Source of the DNA: an uncultured Eubacteriales bacterium
GTDB lineage: Bacteria > Bacillota > Clostridia > Lachnospirales > Lachnospiraceae
Length of the DNA: 5,997 nt
Reading direction: 5' to 3'
NCBI GenBank assembly: GCA_900321525.1
Contig: ONWL01000102.1
Location: 1-5,997 of the forward strand
Shown: positions 5,142 through 5,997 of the stretch, one piece after another
Numbering within the stretch: position 1 is the stretch's first letter
How the letters are laid out: each line of letters opens with the position of its first letter
Notes under the pieces: model-generated
Databases searched by the model: none
What the model saw: the letters and a program-made list of their open reading frames with translations, nothing else
Told to the model about the DNA's origin: nothing
Position numbers and translations under genes: made by a program

Positions 5142-5565
5142 AGTATCTCTCCCTCCACAGTATCTTCATACCGCTCCAGCGGTTTATTTTAACATATGTA
5201 ATTAAACTACAGGAATTCCTTTCTGAAAAGCAAATTCAACCGCAATTTTCCTCCCTCATTCTGGGCTTCCTCTCTCAAAAAATGTCAACCCTTGTCAAAG
5301 ATTATCAAAGACACGCAAAAAAACTGTCCCCCTTGTTTTTGCTGCTGTCAGTTTCTGGTGAAAATTCCCTGAAAAGTTCCCTGATGACAACTTACCATAA
5401 GCAGCTTTAAAATACCAGTGAAATTTTTGTGTCAAATCTAATGATTTTATAAACAAAAAAGCCGGTGTCAGAGGGTATACATTTTTCATACAAACCCAAC
5501 ACCAACTTTTTTAACATTCAGATAAATAAATCTGCTCTTAGTCAGAAAGATACTGGTTTTTTACA
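5142..5565. other. Intergenic stretch between the SSB-like gene and leuD: repeat-like, no convincing gene
   Basis: Contents from high to low coordinate: the leuD 3' UTR; the stem-loop terminator at 5455-5512; an AT-rich segment of about 5295-5450; a purine-rich stretch; and the SSB leader with a small 5-bp hairpin CCGCT-CC-AGCGG (5171-5182). At 5359-5381 two near-identical units sit in tandem (TGAAAATTCCC, TGAAAAGTTCCC). A weaker stem, AAACTG at 5321-5326 with CAGTTT at 5349-5354, precedes a 7-U run on the minus strand and could be a second terminator. A 64-codon minus-strand frame (5295-5489) begins inside the terminator stem and has no ribosome site, so I do not call it a gene. Its translation (FHWYFKAAYGKLSSGN) resembles, from memory, short hypothetical proteins scattered in Lachnospiraceae, which would fit an interspersed repeat. 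No clear promoter for the SSB-like gene was found. Confidence 0.5.
5455..5512. terminator. Stem-loop terminator after leuD, possibly bidirectional
   Basis: On the minus strand GTTGGTGT (5499-5506) pairs with ACACCGGC (5461-5468 region) and, after a small bulge, GGGTTTGTAT pairs with ATGTATACCC across a GAAAA loop, using a few G-U pairs and one mismatch. A 6-U run follows (5455-5460). On the plus strand the same stem is followed by TTTTTT (5507-5512), so it could stop transcription from either side. It lies about 55 bp after the leuD stop codon. Confidence 0.85.
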
Positions 5566-5997
5566 TCATTTGTTATTAATATAATTAATCAGCCCTTCTG
5601 CCGCAATAATTTTCTGCATAAACGAAGGGAACGCCTGTCCCTGGAAAGAGGTTCCTTTGGTGCGGTTATAAATGATACCGCTGTCAAAATCAATCTCTAC
5701 CTCATCTCCTGCCTCAATGCCCCTGGAAGCCTCCGGACACTCGATGATAGGCAGACCGATGTTGATGGCATTCCGATAGAAAATTCTGGCAAATGTCTCT
5801 GCAATGACACAGCTGACACCAGCCGCCTTAATTGCCAGCGGTGCATGCTCTCTGGAAGAACCACAGCCGAAATTCTTATCTGCTACAATGATATCCCCCT
5901 TCTGGACACGATTCACAAACTCCTTATCAATGTCCTCCATACAGTGCTTTGCCAGCTCTGCCGGATCAGAAGAATTCAAATATCTTGCCGGAATGAT
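5566..5997 (-). CDS. leuD: 3-isopropylmalate dehydratase small subunit (5' end outside the window)
   Basis: Small (swivel-domain) subunit of isopropylmalate isomerase, which with the iron-sulfur large subunit LeuC interconverts 2- and 3-isopropylmalate in leucine synthesis. The frame is open from the window edge to TGA at 5566-5568, giving 143 residues; a complete short-type LeuD is about 160-165 aa, so roughly 18-20 N-terminal residues are missing. The first visible residues are IIPARYLNSSDPAELAKHC, the expected start of the family after the D-N-V/I-D-T-D motif. The signature VADKNFGCGSSREHAPLAIK and the stretch AETFARIFYRNAINIGLP are intact, including the substrate-loop SSREH. The possible TTG start at 5979 is internal to this conserved region and is not used. 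Close to the family is the 2,3-dimethylmalate/homoaconitase small subunit; leuD is the likeliest call but leuC cannot be seen. A strong terminator follows. Confidence 0.93.
   Translation of the reverse strand: MIPARYLNSSDPAELAKHCMEDIDKEFVNRVQKGDIIVADKNFGCGSSREHAPLAIKAAGVSCVIAETFARIFYRNAINIGLPIIECPEASRGIEAGDEVEIDFDSGIIYNRTKGTSFQGQAFPSFMQKIIAAEGLINYINNK

Noticed and set aside
5253..5290. Promoter for the SSB-like gene using TTGACA at 5283-5288
   Set aside because: The best -10-like sequence (CAGAAT) is poor and 19 bp away; too weak to annotate.

Overview
The window reads as a stretch of a Firmicutes chromosome, most like a gut Lachnospiraceae (Blautia/Ruminococcus-type) genome. The basis is the clostridial-looking AlaS N-terminus, a dapA-dapB pair under a lysine riboswitch, a double-OB-fold SSB-like protein, AGGAGG-type ribosome sites, and intergenic repeats of a kind I associate with that family. 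This placement is an inference without a database search. Every gene I can support lies on the minus strand, so transcription runs from high to low coordinates.

Right to left. (1) 5566-5997 is the 3' part of leuD, the small subunit of isopropylmalate isomerase, closed by a strong stem-loop that could terminate in both directions (about 5455-5512). (2) 5142-5565 is a 424-bp gap. It holds that terminator, an AT-rich repeat-like stretch and a short non-convincing reading frame. (3) 4506-5141 is an SSB-like protein with two OB folds. (4) 4107-4505 is a regulatory region with a near-consensus sigma-A promoter, a well-preserved lysine riboswitch aptamer (4251-4413) and an intrinsic terminator (4180-4210). 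(5) dapA (3222-4106) and dapB (2412-3167) form a lysine-controlled operon for two consecutive steps of diaminopimelate/lysine synthesis. (6) 2282-2393 is a 112-bp inverted-repeat element. (7) 923-2248 encodes a 441-aa AAA ATPase with a DUF4143/PD-(D/E)xK-type C-terminus, an accessory gene among housekeeping genes. (8) 462-922 is the alaS leader region with a candidate promoter, a hairpin and a 320-bp inverted-repeat insertion with target-site duplication. (9) 1-461 is the 5' part of alaS, starting at GTG.

The most interesting signal is the pair of related elements at 488-807 and 2282-2393. Both end in nearly the same 16-bp inverted repeat (TRRRCAATTGCGAAAC), lie in the same orientation and share sequence just inside each end. 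The longer one carries an extra long imperfect palindrome of about 170 bp and is flanked by a 10-12-bp direct repeat. It therefore looks like a MITE-like insertion that separated alaS from its original promoter/leader, leaving 14 bp between itself and the alaS ribosome site. The two copies bracket the AAA-DUF4143 gene. No transposase, CRISPR array, tRNA or rRNA is visible.
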